From: Hygrocybe punicea
Taxonomy: Eukaryota > Basidiomycota > Agaricomycetes > Agaricales > Hygrophoraceae
Reading direction: 5' to 3'
NCBI GenBank assembly: GCA_963556145.1
Contig: OY744470.1
Location: 3,782,001-3,846,000 of the forward strand
Length of the DNA: 64,000 nucleotides
Under the pieces are notes generated by a model that worked only from the letters and a program-made list of their open reading frames with translations, was not told the origin of the DNA and did no database searches. The translations under genes were made by a program, and so were the position numbers. Below, piece after piece: positions 44,625 through 55,079 of the stretch (position 1 is the stretch's first letter; each line of letters starts with the position of its first letter).

Positions 44625-45017
44625 TCAACAATAATCTTCCAACACATAATCTTCCAACTTCTCTAACCGATCCACCAACTTTACCATCTTTTGCTCCAAA
44701 ACCTTAAGGGCCTTAAGGGATAACAATGCAGACTCAAGAGCAAGCAAGGTTGCAGCTGGTATGTCATCGATGACAATAGACTCCAGTTTGGGCATTGAAG
44801 GGGACAGGACCTCGAGTAGACCAGTGTAAATATTTTCGAGAGGGGGAGACACATGGGAAGGCAACAAGGATGAGGGAGGCAATGGGGATGGCAATTTTGG
44901 GAATGGCATGGATGCAGATGGTGACAGCGTGTCAGGGCTTGTATCTGAGGACAAGAGCGAGTCTGTAGACGCGAGTGGCTGGGGTGCACAAGCTAAACCC
45001 ATTGCATGGCGCTCCAT
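44625..45017 (-). CDS. Ser/Pro-rich protein with helical C-terminus, C element
   Basis: 130 residues run from ATG 45017: a Ser/Pro-rich first half, then VIDDIPAATLLALESALLSLKALK and a coiled-coil-like end. A matching C-terminus (VTDDLPPATSLAI...LKALK) is found on the same strand near 48000-48100, in another cassette. That conservation suggests a real protein family of these LTR cassettes. No known domain. Confidence 0.4.
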   Translation of the reverse strand: MERHAMGLACAPQPLASTDSLLSSDTSPDTLSPSASMPFPKLPSPLPPSSLLPSHVSPPLENIYTGLLEVLSPSMPKLESIVIDDIPAATLLALESALLSLKALKVLEQKMVKLVDRLEKLEDYVLEDYC

Positions 45018-45120
45018 CTGTTCCGAGTTGTGTTTGATGCACGAGTGCTGTTGGGTGGGTTGTTGGGGCTTTTTGGTTGCGGTCTGTCAACAGGTATCAG
45101 TACAGATCATCCCCAGGGAT

Positions 45121-45425
45121 TAGTGAATGACACGGGTTTATCGCGGATACACGCTGCCAACCCGTACCCGCACCCACGTCGACCCGTACCGTAATCCGCC
45201 GGGTTTTAGCTTCAAAACAAGCCCGGAATCATCCAAAACGGACAAGAATTGACTGAGATATGGTCAAATCATTGTTTTGAGCATATCTCTCTCAGTTCTT
45301 AACCGTTTTGGATGATCCCGGGCTCGTTTTGAAGCTGGCGGGTACGGGAATCTCAACCCGTACCTGTACCCGCATTACCCACGGGTCCTAACCCGTGCGG
45401 GTTTAAAAACCCGTGTCATTCACTA
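45121..45425. mobile_element. hAT-type foldback MITE, family I (305 bp)
   Basis: TAGTGAATGACACGGGTTT is present at both ends (inverted), and almost the whole element is one long palindrome (TCATCCAAAACGG ... CCGTTTTGGATGA). The exact 8-bp duplication is CCAGGGAT (45113-45120, 45426-45433). Confidence 0.92.
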
Positions 45426-45433
45426 CCAGGGAT

Positions 45434-46353
45434 GACAGCATGGGCGTAGACGGTGACGGGGGGCAAAACGAGGGTGAAACAGGGGTGGAAATGGTGGAAT
45501 ACATCGAAAACAACATCTGTTGGGCACTGGCACGGTCTCCAGGTGATGGTGTGGGCTCAGACAGTGGGCGCATGTCACGGATCGCTTCCAGGGATGACGT
45601 CGAGGTCGTAGACGCGAACACGGGGCGAAATGGGGGTGAAATGGAGGCAGACATGCCAGGACGCATGGAAAACGGCCTTGGGCACACACAGACGTGTTTT
45701 CCTTGGGATGGTGCGTGTTCAAACGATGGGTGTACGTCGTGGCATGCATCTGGGGATGATGGAGAGGGTGTAGATGCAGATGGCAGGCAAAATGGGAGTG
45801 GAATGGGGGCAGAAACAGGGGCCGATGTTGAAAACGGTGTCTGCGGGGTGCTAGCATGGATTCCTGGGAACGACGTGGGCTCAAACAGTGGGGGCGTGTC
45901 ATGGCTGGCCTCTTGGGATGATGGCGAGGGTGTAGACGGTGATGGCGGGCAAAACGAGGGCAAAACGGAGGTGGTCATGTCGATACGTGTGTTTTCAACA
46001 TGTTGGGGCACGTTGGCGCATCGTCCTGAGGCTGGTGAGGGCGCAGATGGTAGGGGTGCATCACAGTTCGTCTCTGGGGATGACAGCGTGTCTGTAGGTG
46101 CAAACGGGGGGCCATTTGAGCCGGAAACGAGGGGGGACGCGTTGATACGCATGTTAATGTTGCGTTGGCGCACACGGACACATTTTCCTGCACAGGAACC
46201 ATGGGGACAATGATGGGGGGCATACCTAAAGATGCACATGCAACAGCCATTGCATGGCAGGCATTTTCCTTCGTCTACAGGGCATCCATTACTCATTTGA
46301 TGCACAAGATGCGCTCCATGTTGGACAGGCTCATTGTGGCCGTTTTGGGGCAT
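45434..46353 (-). other. Open frame with four to five degenerate Ser/Pro repeats
   Basis: On minus, a Cys-rich start (CLPCNGCCMCIF) is followed by repeats of about 55 residues containing PPSPSTPSPSS and a DxxxxxxPTSFPG-like spacer. The DNA shows the same imperfect tandem structure (GATGATGGCGAGGGTGTAGA-like words). A bona fide protein is uncertain. Confidence 0.35.
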
Positions 46354-46358
46354 TCCGG

Positions 46359-46991
46359 TGTGACGGCGAGTTTGGTTGTAGACCCGAATGGGAATCTACG
46401 AAAAGGGTGATCAGCTAAGAAGTGATCAGAGGAGTTTAGTCTTTGTAGTGTCTAATCAATCCAACCCGAATCCAGGGGTTCCGGATCAGAGGGGAAGTGT
46501 AGGGAGTGGAGTTACGAAGACTAATATGGAGACGATACGAAGGAAGGACTAAGAAATAGAACTGAAGGAGAGCGATAACCTGTATTTTCTATATGATGGG
46601 ATATGATATGATATGGTGGGATGTAATAATATGGTTGTAGTATAAGGGTACATCTTTTATACTACTGGGAGAGATCCTGTGCTCTAGTAACTATGTACTA
46701 CAACCGAAGGCTGTAACTGATAGGAGTGGAGTGGAGCGGAGTATAGGAGGAGTGATGCTATGTACTAAGTAACGGGAAACGAAGATATATCATATGTAAC
46801 TATATACGTACTGATTCCGGGTTGTTAGAGACATTGCATCTTGAGTATGAACGATTCTGGAGGTGGAATCTGGAGCGGAATCAACGGAAAGGACCGGAAT
46901 CGGGCGGAATCGACGATACGTGAATGGGACTGGACGGGGACAAAGTGGGATATGAAGAGGATTCGGGTCTAGAGGGCCCGGAGCCTCTACA
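46359..46991. repeat. Solo LTR A (copy A3, 633 bp)
   Basis: It runs TGTGACGGCGAG to GAGCCTCTACA, uninterrupted. CCGG is present on both sides, fitting a 4-bp duplication. It serves as the reference copy for A1 and A2. Confidence 0.8.
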
Positions 46992-47373
46992 CCGGGTCCA
47001 GTCTTTTGGGCGGAATCTGTGGGGGGTCGTCTTCTGAGTCCGTTGGATGTGTTGAGATGAGTGTGGGGGGCAGGACTAGTGAGATAAAAGGGAAATGTGG
47101 AGGGGGGGGTGTATTGAACACCGTGTGACATGGCTGTGATGCCGTGACAAAAAGGCCAAAAGGCCAAGTTCTGCAGCCCAGGGGGTGCAACTGGTATGAA
47201 GAAACAATACGAAGGTGTTGAAAAAATCAGAAATGGGCGTAGGAGCTGGTGGGAGACTGGAGGTGCATGAAATGCTGCCGAATACAGGGCGCTGTTGACT
47301 ATGGGGTGCTGTTGCTGCCAGAAAGAGGGAAAAGTTGAAGAAAAGCTTGACAGTCCTCGCGGTGGGCTCCAGA
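46992..47373. other. Interior of C-type element, no gene
   Basis: No convincing frame. The last 15 bases, GCGGTGGGCTCCAGA, recur just before the LTR at 47570. Inverted, this is TCTGGAGCCCACCGC, a possible primer-binding site (TGG...) if these LTRs are read on the minus strand. Confidence 0.45.
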
Positions 47374-47552
47374 TGTAGTGAAAGCGGCCTGGGTAGGCAT
47401 GGATTCAATGTGCGAGTTCTGTCAGTGGAATCAAAACCCAAACTCTTGTTGTTTGTAACTATTTACAACAGCCACTACATACAAATGATAGAACTAATAG
47501 GGAATATGGTGAAATGAGTGAATACGTACCCAGAGATATATATGTCTCTACA
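47374..47552. repeat. LTR C (copy C2, 179 bp)
   Basis: It has the same ends and length as C1. It is separated from the next LTR (47570) by only 17 bp. Confidence 0.8.
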
Positions 47553-47569
47553 TTGCGGTGGGCTCCAGA

Positions 47570-47811
47570 TGTGGTGAACGTGGCCTTTGTAGGTGTGGAT
47601 TCGGGGTGTGCAAGTCCTTTTTGTTGGGGTGAAAACCCAAAACTCAGCTTGTTTGTATGTATGTACACAAAACACTATATAGGTACTGTATAATATCTAT
47701 AAAAGGGAGTGTACTAAGGAAATGGAATCTAATGAATGGAGGGGAATGCAGAAGGAAGAGGGATGAAGGAAAATAGAAGAATACGTGCTCACAGAGATAG
47801 AGATCTCTACA
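47570..47811. repeat. LTR C' (diverged, 242 bp)
   Basis: It runs TGTGGTGAACGTGG to GATCTCTACA and is related to LTR C throughout (CAAAACCC, TTTGTA words). It is followed by the conserved internal-end word GACTGCCCTCAGTC. Confidence 0.7.
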
Positions 47812-47990
47812 TCCACAGGGGACTCTAATAATGACTGCCCTCAGTCATAAACACAAGGATTGTACACAAATAAAAAAAGAGGGAGGGAATGAAAGTGGGT
47901 GGGGAATATACTCAAAGATAAAATAAAAACTCAAACCACAAGCTGCCTCCTTTCCAGACTCTCTATCCTTTCTGACATCTCTGCTAATCT

Positions 47991-49640
47991 CTACTCGAAA
48001 ATCTTGAGGGCCTTGAGGGTGATTATGACAAGCTTGATGGCAAGTGAGGTTGCTGGAGGAAGATCATCGGTGACAACAGACTGGGTAGAGTCAGGATCAG
48101 GTGCTGAGGGGGTTGAGATTCTGAAAAGTCCATTGAGGACACATGGGAAGGGGTTGTCGAGGGGTATCAGGGTCAAAGGTGTAGTGGGTGAGGGTGAAGC
48201 AAGAGGGAAGGGAAGGTCGTCAAAGGCGGAGGGTCGGTGTACTAAACTCATAGAGTAAATAGGTCGGATTGGGGGAGACAAGGGCAGGGATGGAGACTTG
48301 GGTGTAGGACGATGGAGATGGGGGTACGAGGTCGAGGAACAGATGTTGGCGGCCAATGAGTGTGGGTGTGTGGATATGTAGAAGCGGGGTCTGGGGATCT
48401 TTGTGCGTGGCTGGGAATGATGATGGGGACGTTGACGGGAGTGACAGGACTTGGGCATGGGTGTAGGGATTCGGTTGTGTGTGCATTGGGTTGGGGAATG
48501 GGTTTGGGTGGCTGGTGGGTGTGGGTTCATGGTTGTGGATAGTCGGGGACTTCATTTGAGCTCGCAAATGGACTTGGAGGGCATCGTGGGGTTGGTCAAG
48601 GGCGTAGGTGGTTGAACAGGGGTGGTCGAGGATGGGGATGGCTTGGGATTGGGGGTCGAGAGTGGGGGTCAAGGTGGGGTGATGTGGTGGCTCGCGTGGG
48701 ACAAAGAGGGATGGGGACAGACTCATTTCGCACAGGGAGGGCCATACAGAGGTCCAGGGGTGTGAATGAGAGTGTGGGGGCCGGCATGCGCGGTAGTCGT
48801 TGGCCTTGGATGGTGGGATGTGGGGGTTGGCTGTTGGGTGACGTGGCACAGCGTTGAGGGCTCGAATGCCGCAGGGACGGCTTGTACGGCGTCACAATGG
48901 GTGCTGTGTGGCCTTGGGAAGTGGTACAAGGCGGTGGGTGGTCCAGCGAAGGTGTGAGCAGCCAGGGATGTCGAGTAGACAGGGGTATGAGGCAGGTTGG
49001 TGTGGCATGATGTTGGGGACTCGATAACGGCAGCAGCAGCTGGTACAGACTCATGAGGGGTGCTGTGGGGTGCTGGGAAGTGGTGCGAGGCAGCAGGGTG
49101 TCTAACGATAGTGGGAGAGGCCAGGGACGTCGAATAGGTAGGTGTATGACGCTGAGTGACATGGCACACACGTGGGACCTCGTTAATGGCAGGGATGGCT
49201 TGTGGGGGTTTGCGAAGGATGGTGTGGGTACTCAGGGGGTTGTACAAGGTGGCAGGTTATCCAACAAACAAGTGAGCAGCTGGGGATGTCGAGTAGACGG
49301 GTGCATGAGGTGGATTGATGCGGCACGCGCGTGGGGAGCTCGAACACGGTGGGGATGGCTTGCACAGACTCGCAAGTGGCAATGGAGGGTGCTGGGATGC
49401 GGTACGAGGTGGCAGGTGGTCCAATGAACGTGTGAGCAGCCGGGGATGTCGAATATGCCAGGTCGTGAGGCAGGGTGACCTGGAACGCAGCCAGATTGCT
49501 GTAAACACGTGGGACCAAATCATTTGGGACGTTTGAGGCACATGGGGGGCTGTATGAATGCGTAGGGGATGGTCTGCAGGGTGGTACGAAGCCGACGTGG
49601 GAGACGCAGGGTCGCGTTTCTGATGTTGTAGGGCCTGGGA
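47991..49640 (-). other. Pro/Ser/His-rich frames with tandem repeats, C' cassette
   Basis: Minus-strand frames stay open in turn. The C-terminus (near 48000-48100) matches that of 44625-45017. Between 48830 and 49520 the DNA is a tandem repeat of about 157 bp (four units), each coding a YSTSLAAHTF...PHST-like segment in one frame. The frame shifts between segments, so the gene is probably broken. Confidence 0.35.
48830..49520. repeat. Tandem repeat, about 157 bp period, four units
   Basis: GGGATGTCGAGTAG or a close variant occurs near 48965, 49124, 49283 and 49443. The units share TGGTCCA..GTGTGAGCAGCC and GGTACAAGGTGG words. Confidence 0.75.
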
Positions 49641-49660
49641 CTCAATGGACTGGGTCCCCA

Positions 49661-49811
49661 GATTCAATATGCAAGTTCTGTCAGTGGGATCAAAACCCAA
49701 ACTCTTCTTGTTTGTAACTATTTACAACAGCCACTACATACAAATGATAGAACAAATAGGGAATATGGTGAAATGAGTGAATACATACCCAGAGATATAT
49801 ATGTCTCTACA
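49661..49811. repeat. Partial LTR C (copy C3)
   Basis: It matches C1 from ATTCAATATGCAAG to GTCTCTACA; the first 28 or so bases are missing. It is followed by a 20-bp remnant of LTR A. Confidence 0.7.
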
Positions 49812-49940
49812 CCGTATGATCCAGAGCCTCTACACCATCATCCACCTTGGCCCCATTTCCGTGCTTGCAGATGTGGTCCCATCATCTTCCTGGCCTGCGC
49901 TAGGAGATAATAATAACATATAAACAAAAAACTCACAGAA

Positions 49941-50474
49941 GGGCACAAGGGGGAACCGGGATTCGAAGGTCTGAACGTGGGTTGGTAAATTTCTTTTGGC
50001 AATGCTAGGGACCCCACCCCCCTTGTATTTCTATATATGGTAACTGCATATTATGTAATATCCCACCTTGAAACACTCATGTCAAACAAGGTTTGTGTCC
50101 TGTTTTTCTTCTTGTTTTCTTGAGTCTTCTTCACTGACTGCTTGCACTTAGATTTGCCTTGATGCTGCACCAAGCTAGCATGGCTGCCATACCCTATCAT
50201 TATGGTAGTTAGATCTGTAGAGCATCAAATAAGTACTTGCCGTTTGACTTTCTGGCAACATGTTTCAATGATTCTGAGTGGTGTGAGTTATCTATGAGGC
50301 CAAGGGAGACTACAAGTGCCTTCATGGCCACCAACTCACTCTGCAATGGCATGCCACATGTCTAAATAAGGTAATGATCTACGTTTCCCTAAATTTCCTG
50401 ACGGCCACCTGACCGGCCCCCCCCCCTACCTCGGGTGCTGGGTTTTAATCCCAGTTCCCCCTTGGAAGGGCATG
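49941..50474. repeat. Inverted pair with tRNA-like GGGATTCGAA word
   Basis: CAAGGGGGAACCGGGATT (49946-49963) recurs inverted as AATCCCAGTTCCCCCTTG (about 50445-50463). The minus-strand reading CTTCGAATCCCGG is close to a tRNA T-arm/B-box, so a SINE pair is possible. No poly(A) tail or duplication is clear. Confidence 0.4.
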
Positions 50475-50648
50475 ACCCTCATTGATCGTTGTTGTCCTTG
50501 CCATCGTCTTCATCTTCGTTGTGTATCATTCATGGTTCACATCCTCCATTCTTGTCCTCACCATCATTGTGCCACTGCTGTGGAGACTCACTGTTCTCCT
50601 GAGTCTGTATCGCTGATATCTCACAAATTTGGACAAACCTGATGCCTC

Positions 50649-50965
50649 TAGTTAATGGCAAGGGTAACCCATGGGTACAATTGGATGTACCCATACCTGC
50701 ACCCGACGTACCCATGATCCGAAACCCGCCGATTTTACCTGTCATTTTGAGCCAAAGATCATCCAAAACGGTTAAGTATTGAGGGAGAGATGATTAAAAC
50801 ACTCTATTTCAGTGTTTTAATCATATCTCAGTCAATACTTGACCGTTTTAGGTGATCTTTGGCTCAGATTGAAGCTGACGGGTACGGGAATCCGTACCCG
50901 TACCCGCACCTACCCGTACCCATACATTTTACCCACACGGGTTTCAATACCCGTGCAATACACTA
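50649..50965. mobile_element. hAT-type foldback MITE, family I (317 bp)
   Basis: The ends are TAGTTAATGGCAAGGGT and, inverted, TAGTGTATTGCACGGGT. The exact 8-bp duplication is GATGCCTC (50641-50648, 50966-50973). Long palindromic arms meet around a CTCTATTTCAG core. Confidence 0.92.
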
Positions 50966-51154
50966 GATGCCTCCAAACAACTCCCATTCCAACCCATTGT
51001 AACCCGACGTGATGTGACCCGATGTGACCTGATGTATGCCGCTTTGTCATGGCCGCTTTTGGACCAAATCCAGCAGCCTCATAAGCCACAGAGTCCCAAT
51101 TCTAGGGGACAGATCTCATCGGACTCGATTCCTGACTTCAGACTTCCAATATAC

Positions 51155-52439
51155 TAGTGTTGGGGAAGTTCGGTTTGGTCCGGTTTGGGGCCTTTTTGCC
51201 CAAACCGGAAACCGAATGGTCCGGTTTTCCACCCAAAGTCCCCAAACCAGACCGAAACCGATGCAAACCGTTTGCATCGGTTCGGTTTCGGTCCAAACGC
51301 GGTCTGAACCGCGGACCGCTAGTGCTCAGTGCCCCTGCACCATTCTGACCTCGCAACAGTGCTGCGCACGTCAATTGACGTGGCCAGCCTGTTTGTGAGG
51401 TGAGATTGGGGTGCTGGGGTGCTGGCACACCCTGCGCCGGCATTGAGCCGCACGCGGGCTTCTCCATGGGTGTCCCGACGCGTCACATGCGTTGTACATG
51501 CGATGTGGGTTGACCGCGTTGGCCGTTTTCGGTGGACGCGTGATGGTGGTGGTGGTGGTGGTGGTGGTGCCCCATGCGTCATACGCGTTGTGCACGCGAT
51601 GATGGCTGGGCCGCTTTGGTTGTTTTCGGCGGACGCATGGTGGTGGTGGCATAGGAGCCTCTTCGCGAGGGTGTCCGGACGCGTCATACGCGTTGTACAC
51701 ACGACGACAGCCGGGTTGACCCCGTGTTGGCCTTCCTCGGTGGTGTTAGTGTTGCGTGGTGGTGGTGGTACGGTGCCGCGTTCTATAATGGACGAATAAA
51801 TCAGTAAAAAAATGAATAAAGGTACATACCACAAAGGAGCGGGGTGGATGCACCACCCCTGCTGCTCTTCCACCTTGTTGACTCCACCCCATTCACGTAC
51901 GTTTGGCGCGCGTTTTGAACGCATTTGGCGTGGCGCTGGGGGTGGGCCGTGGGCGTTGCTGTTGGCGCGTCCGGCGTGGCGTTGACGGTGGTTGTAACCA
52001 TTGCCATTGTCGTTGCCGTTGTCGTGGTTGTTGTCGTGGTGGTGGCCATGGTGGTGCATCAACCTGTAATTTGTCAATGCGTTAGTTAAGTTCAAATAAA
52101 TAAAAATAAAAAACATACACGGGCAGCAGGGAGTACCCCGCCACCCGTTTTGTCGACCTTGGGTGCTCCATCGTCTTCGTTTGGCGTATATCGGGGGTGT
52201 TGTTGGTGGGGTTGGTGACTTTGAGTGACTTTCGAAGTCAGCCATGTAGCCAACTTTGGACTGTCGGTTTGCGGTTCAAACTGAGTTTGAAACCGTTTCG
52301 GCCCACGGCCAAATCTCCAAACCGGAGACTGAACGGTTCGGTCTCAGCCAAAATTTCCCAAACCGAAACCGAAACCGGTGGTTTCGGTTCGGTCTAAACC
52401 GGGTTTGGGTCGGTCTGAGACCGAACTTTCCCAACACTA
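51155..52439. mobile_element. hAT-type non-autonomous element, family II (1285 bp)
   Basis: The ends are TAGTGTTGGGGAAGTTCGGT and, inverted, TAGTGTTGGGAAAGTTCGGT. The exact 8-bp duplication is CAATATAC (51147-51154, 52440-52447). It contains a palindrome (51348-51401) and GTC/GGT triplets but no transposase. It is the best-preserved family II copy. Confidence 0.92.
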
Positions 52440-53061
52440 CAATATACACATCCGGGACATCCCCTTGTCCTTATGGAGATATGTAGGACATTTTAGATCT
52501 TTTCCTTGGATATTCATTTTCCCTTCCATTTTCCTGTCTTCATCGCATTGCAACACCCCTCTTTACATCCCCATTCCAATTTCTCTTTGTAGTTTCTATT
52601 GGCCGAAATATACATGTCCGAAAGTAGACTACTCACTCATGTACTATAAAAACGGTCCCTGACAACCATACAAAGAGAGATACCCTTAGTCCCCATTTCC
52701 ATATAGTCAGATTCATGTTTTAATCCCTTCAAATGCTCGTCCTCATAAAGCCTTAGACCTTTATAGTTCACTTCGTCATCTTTATTGTTGTTCCATTATT
52801 CGTTTATTGTTTCTGACCCGACCCAACCTGACCTGCCGTACCCGACATCGTCGGCATCATCAGGTTCATCGTTATTTATCCGTTTTCAGTCCATTCATCA
52901 CTGGATTTGTCATTATTTGTCCAGTATTACATGGCGGCTTTATATTTTACTTCTATTTCCACTTTTACTATTATTCCCGACACTGATTATCCACCATCAT
53001 ATCTATGCTGACACCCTAGGCTAGGATTATCTTCCAAAGCCACCCCGCACCCGCATCTACA

Positions 53062-53450
53062 CCGCATATGGGGCCAGGGTCAGTATGGTGGGCCTGGCAT
53101 TGCAAATAGTAAGCAGATAACAATAATAATGATAAAACTACTAAGGGGAGTGGATAATCCCTCCCACTGCTCACGGTTCTTGGCATTGTAGTTGCTGGTA
53201 GTGAAATTGTTGTTATTTGTTGAATGACATGTGACTTTCTGATGCAGTTTGTTGACGTGTTTTGTTGATGCATTACCAAAATTGGTCCATGCACCAAATA
53301 AAGGTATATAAAGCACTGAAAATTCATTACTTCATTTGAGGTGCCAACCCCCTTTAGAATTATTAGTTATGGTAACAATAACAACAACAACAACAACAAT
53401 AATAATAACTGAAATAGGTAGTGTAAATTGAGTTCTAAAAGGGCATGCCT
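53062..53450. other. No gene; (AAC)n microsatellite
   Basis: A minus-strand frame near 53080-53327 has no recognisable domain. An (AAC/AAT)n run lies at about 53372-53410. Confidence 0.5.
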
Positions 53451-53454
53451 GCAA

Positions 53455-53650
53455 TCCTAGGGATTCCCTAGGGAGTCCTGAGGGACAATATACTCCAGGG
53501 ACTCCCTAGGGACAGCAGGGAATCCCTAGGGAGTCTCTCTGGTGGGGACAGCATTTTTAGTAAAAATAGCTGGGATAGGATGGCTAGGGAATCCCTAGAG
53601 ACTTCCTGTTGTCCCTAAGGAGTCCCTAGGAACTAGGTAGGAACACATGG
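53455..53650. repeat. Cluster of CCCTAGGGA palindromes (copy 2)
   Basis: At least eight TCCCTAGGGA-like words lie in 190 bp, ending next to ACATGGTAGAGTG. It is the inverted counterpart of 35058-35190. Confidence 0.72.
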
Positions 53651-53971
53651 TAGAGTGTAAAGAGCTCAATGGGGAGAGGAAAGTGGAAGCAGAAAGCTAA
53701 CAGGCATTACAGCCTCACTGACTTCTCATATCACTGGGACAACAATGGCTCCAACAGGGAGTAAACATGTTCTTGTACATTATAATTACTATGTTTTTTC
53801 TATATAAGCATATACACCTAAATTACTATATATGGTATTATACTTAAATGAAAATTGTTCTGTCAATTCACCAGACCTGCACTAGGACATGTGATGGGTG
53901 TGACATTTCACCAATTTCTGATGACACATGATGCGTAACTGGTAAATCAACTGAAATAGTACAGTAATGAT

Positions 53972-54077
53972 TAGTGTTCCTCAACTCAGCTGGTCAGGAA
54001 AAGCTGATCCTGGTTCTGATTTTTTGGTGCATAACCAGGATCAACTTTTCCTGACCAGTCAAGTTGAGGCAACACTA
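53972..54077. mobile_element. 106-bp foldback element, hAT-like ends
   Basis: TAGTGTTCCTCAACT faces AGTTGAGGCAACACTA, and the arms continue through TGGTCAGGAAAAG. Flanks GTAATGAT and GTATAGAT agree at six of eight bases, fitting a worn hAT duplication. Confidence 0.65.
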
Positions 54078-55060
54078 GTATAGATCAGACAGTAATGAGT
54101 CTAATGACTCTGTCCACATTCCAGTACTTGATCTCTGTCATAAAATGGAAGTCTCAAGAATTTCTTTGATTTTTGATCAGTATGAATTTACAGCCAAAGA
54201 TTTCCTACATTGAAGAGGACAAGGTGATAAACAAAGATAACCACAAAGCAGATAAAAAATCTCAAGGGATTACAAGTACCCAAGTTTCAAGGGTTTTAGA
54301 AAAGACCCTGACCTAACCAACCTCTTTCTTATGCCCTCCTATCCATCCCACACCACCCTTCTGTGGCTGGAACAGCCCAAGAAACCCTTATCATTATTAT
54401 TCAGACCTCTACATGTTTCAGGATTCTTGACCATTTTGCTGTGAAGCCTAAAATTCAGTGAAGACCTCAGTTCCATGTATCACACTGCTCACCACTCATG
54501 CATTTCAATAAGGACACACATGATCAGCCTTGTTTGACTTGGTTCTAATAGAAGAGTTGAAATTCAGTGATAGAAAATTAACATCAAGAGACAATCTCAC
54601 CCTCTAAGATAACAAGTTTTACTTTGATCAGGATGGGAAGAATTATTGATGTCTTAAAGTGCCTACCCACTTGGAATGGACAGTGATCAGCATGAAATGG
54701 TGATGTTGTAAATTTACCCACATTCTGGAGAAGACATGAATGATATAGAATGATTAACATGCGGGTTACACCACTGCAACAGAACATACTTGCTAGAAAT
54801 GACAAATGTCAGATCATGAACAAATAAAACCCATGATGACACAGACAATCTGACAAGTAAACAGATTGCTGGTGATTAGCATGACATGCTGCGCTGGGAA
54901 GAAAAGATCATACAAGCTGAGAGTCAATATTGGCCAGTAGAGCATCAGGAGAGATTGTTGCAATAGCAAGAAACTATCACACACATGCTGAGGGCAGAAT
55001 CCAGGCAGAAGGTGAGCAGACATCTGACATCAGAATGATAAGATGACACACCACCTAAAT
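54078..55060. other. No gene recognised
   Basis: AT-rich sequence with only short frames; nothing matches a family I know. Confidence 0.5.
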
Positions 55061-55079
55061 AGCGAAATCAGCCACAGCA

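Larger units (their letters stand above)
42649..49834. repeat. LTR A (copy A2), split by LTR B2 and the C cluster
   Basis: A sequence lies at 42649-42821, 43917-44306 and about 49812-49834 (ending GAGCCTCTACA). The pieces match A1 and A3 in order. Together with A1 it would bound an LTR element A (37204-49834) whose interior is 38608-42648. The outer flanks CTGT and CCAT do not match, so the pairing rests on order and orientation. Confidence 0.55.
50579..53061 (-). repeat. LTR-like repeat D (copy D4) with two hAT insertions
   Basis: D sequence is at 50579-50648, 50966-51154 and 52440-53061, interrupted by family I and family II hAT elements. Flanks are CTGC and CCGC. The reference is D1. Confidence 0.72.
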
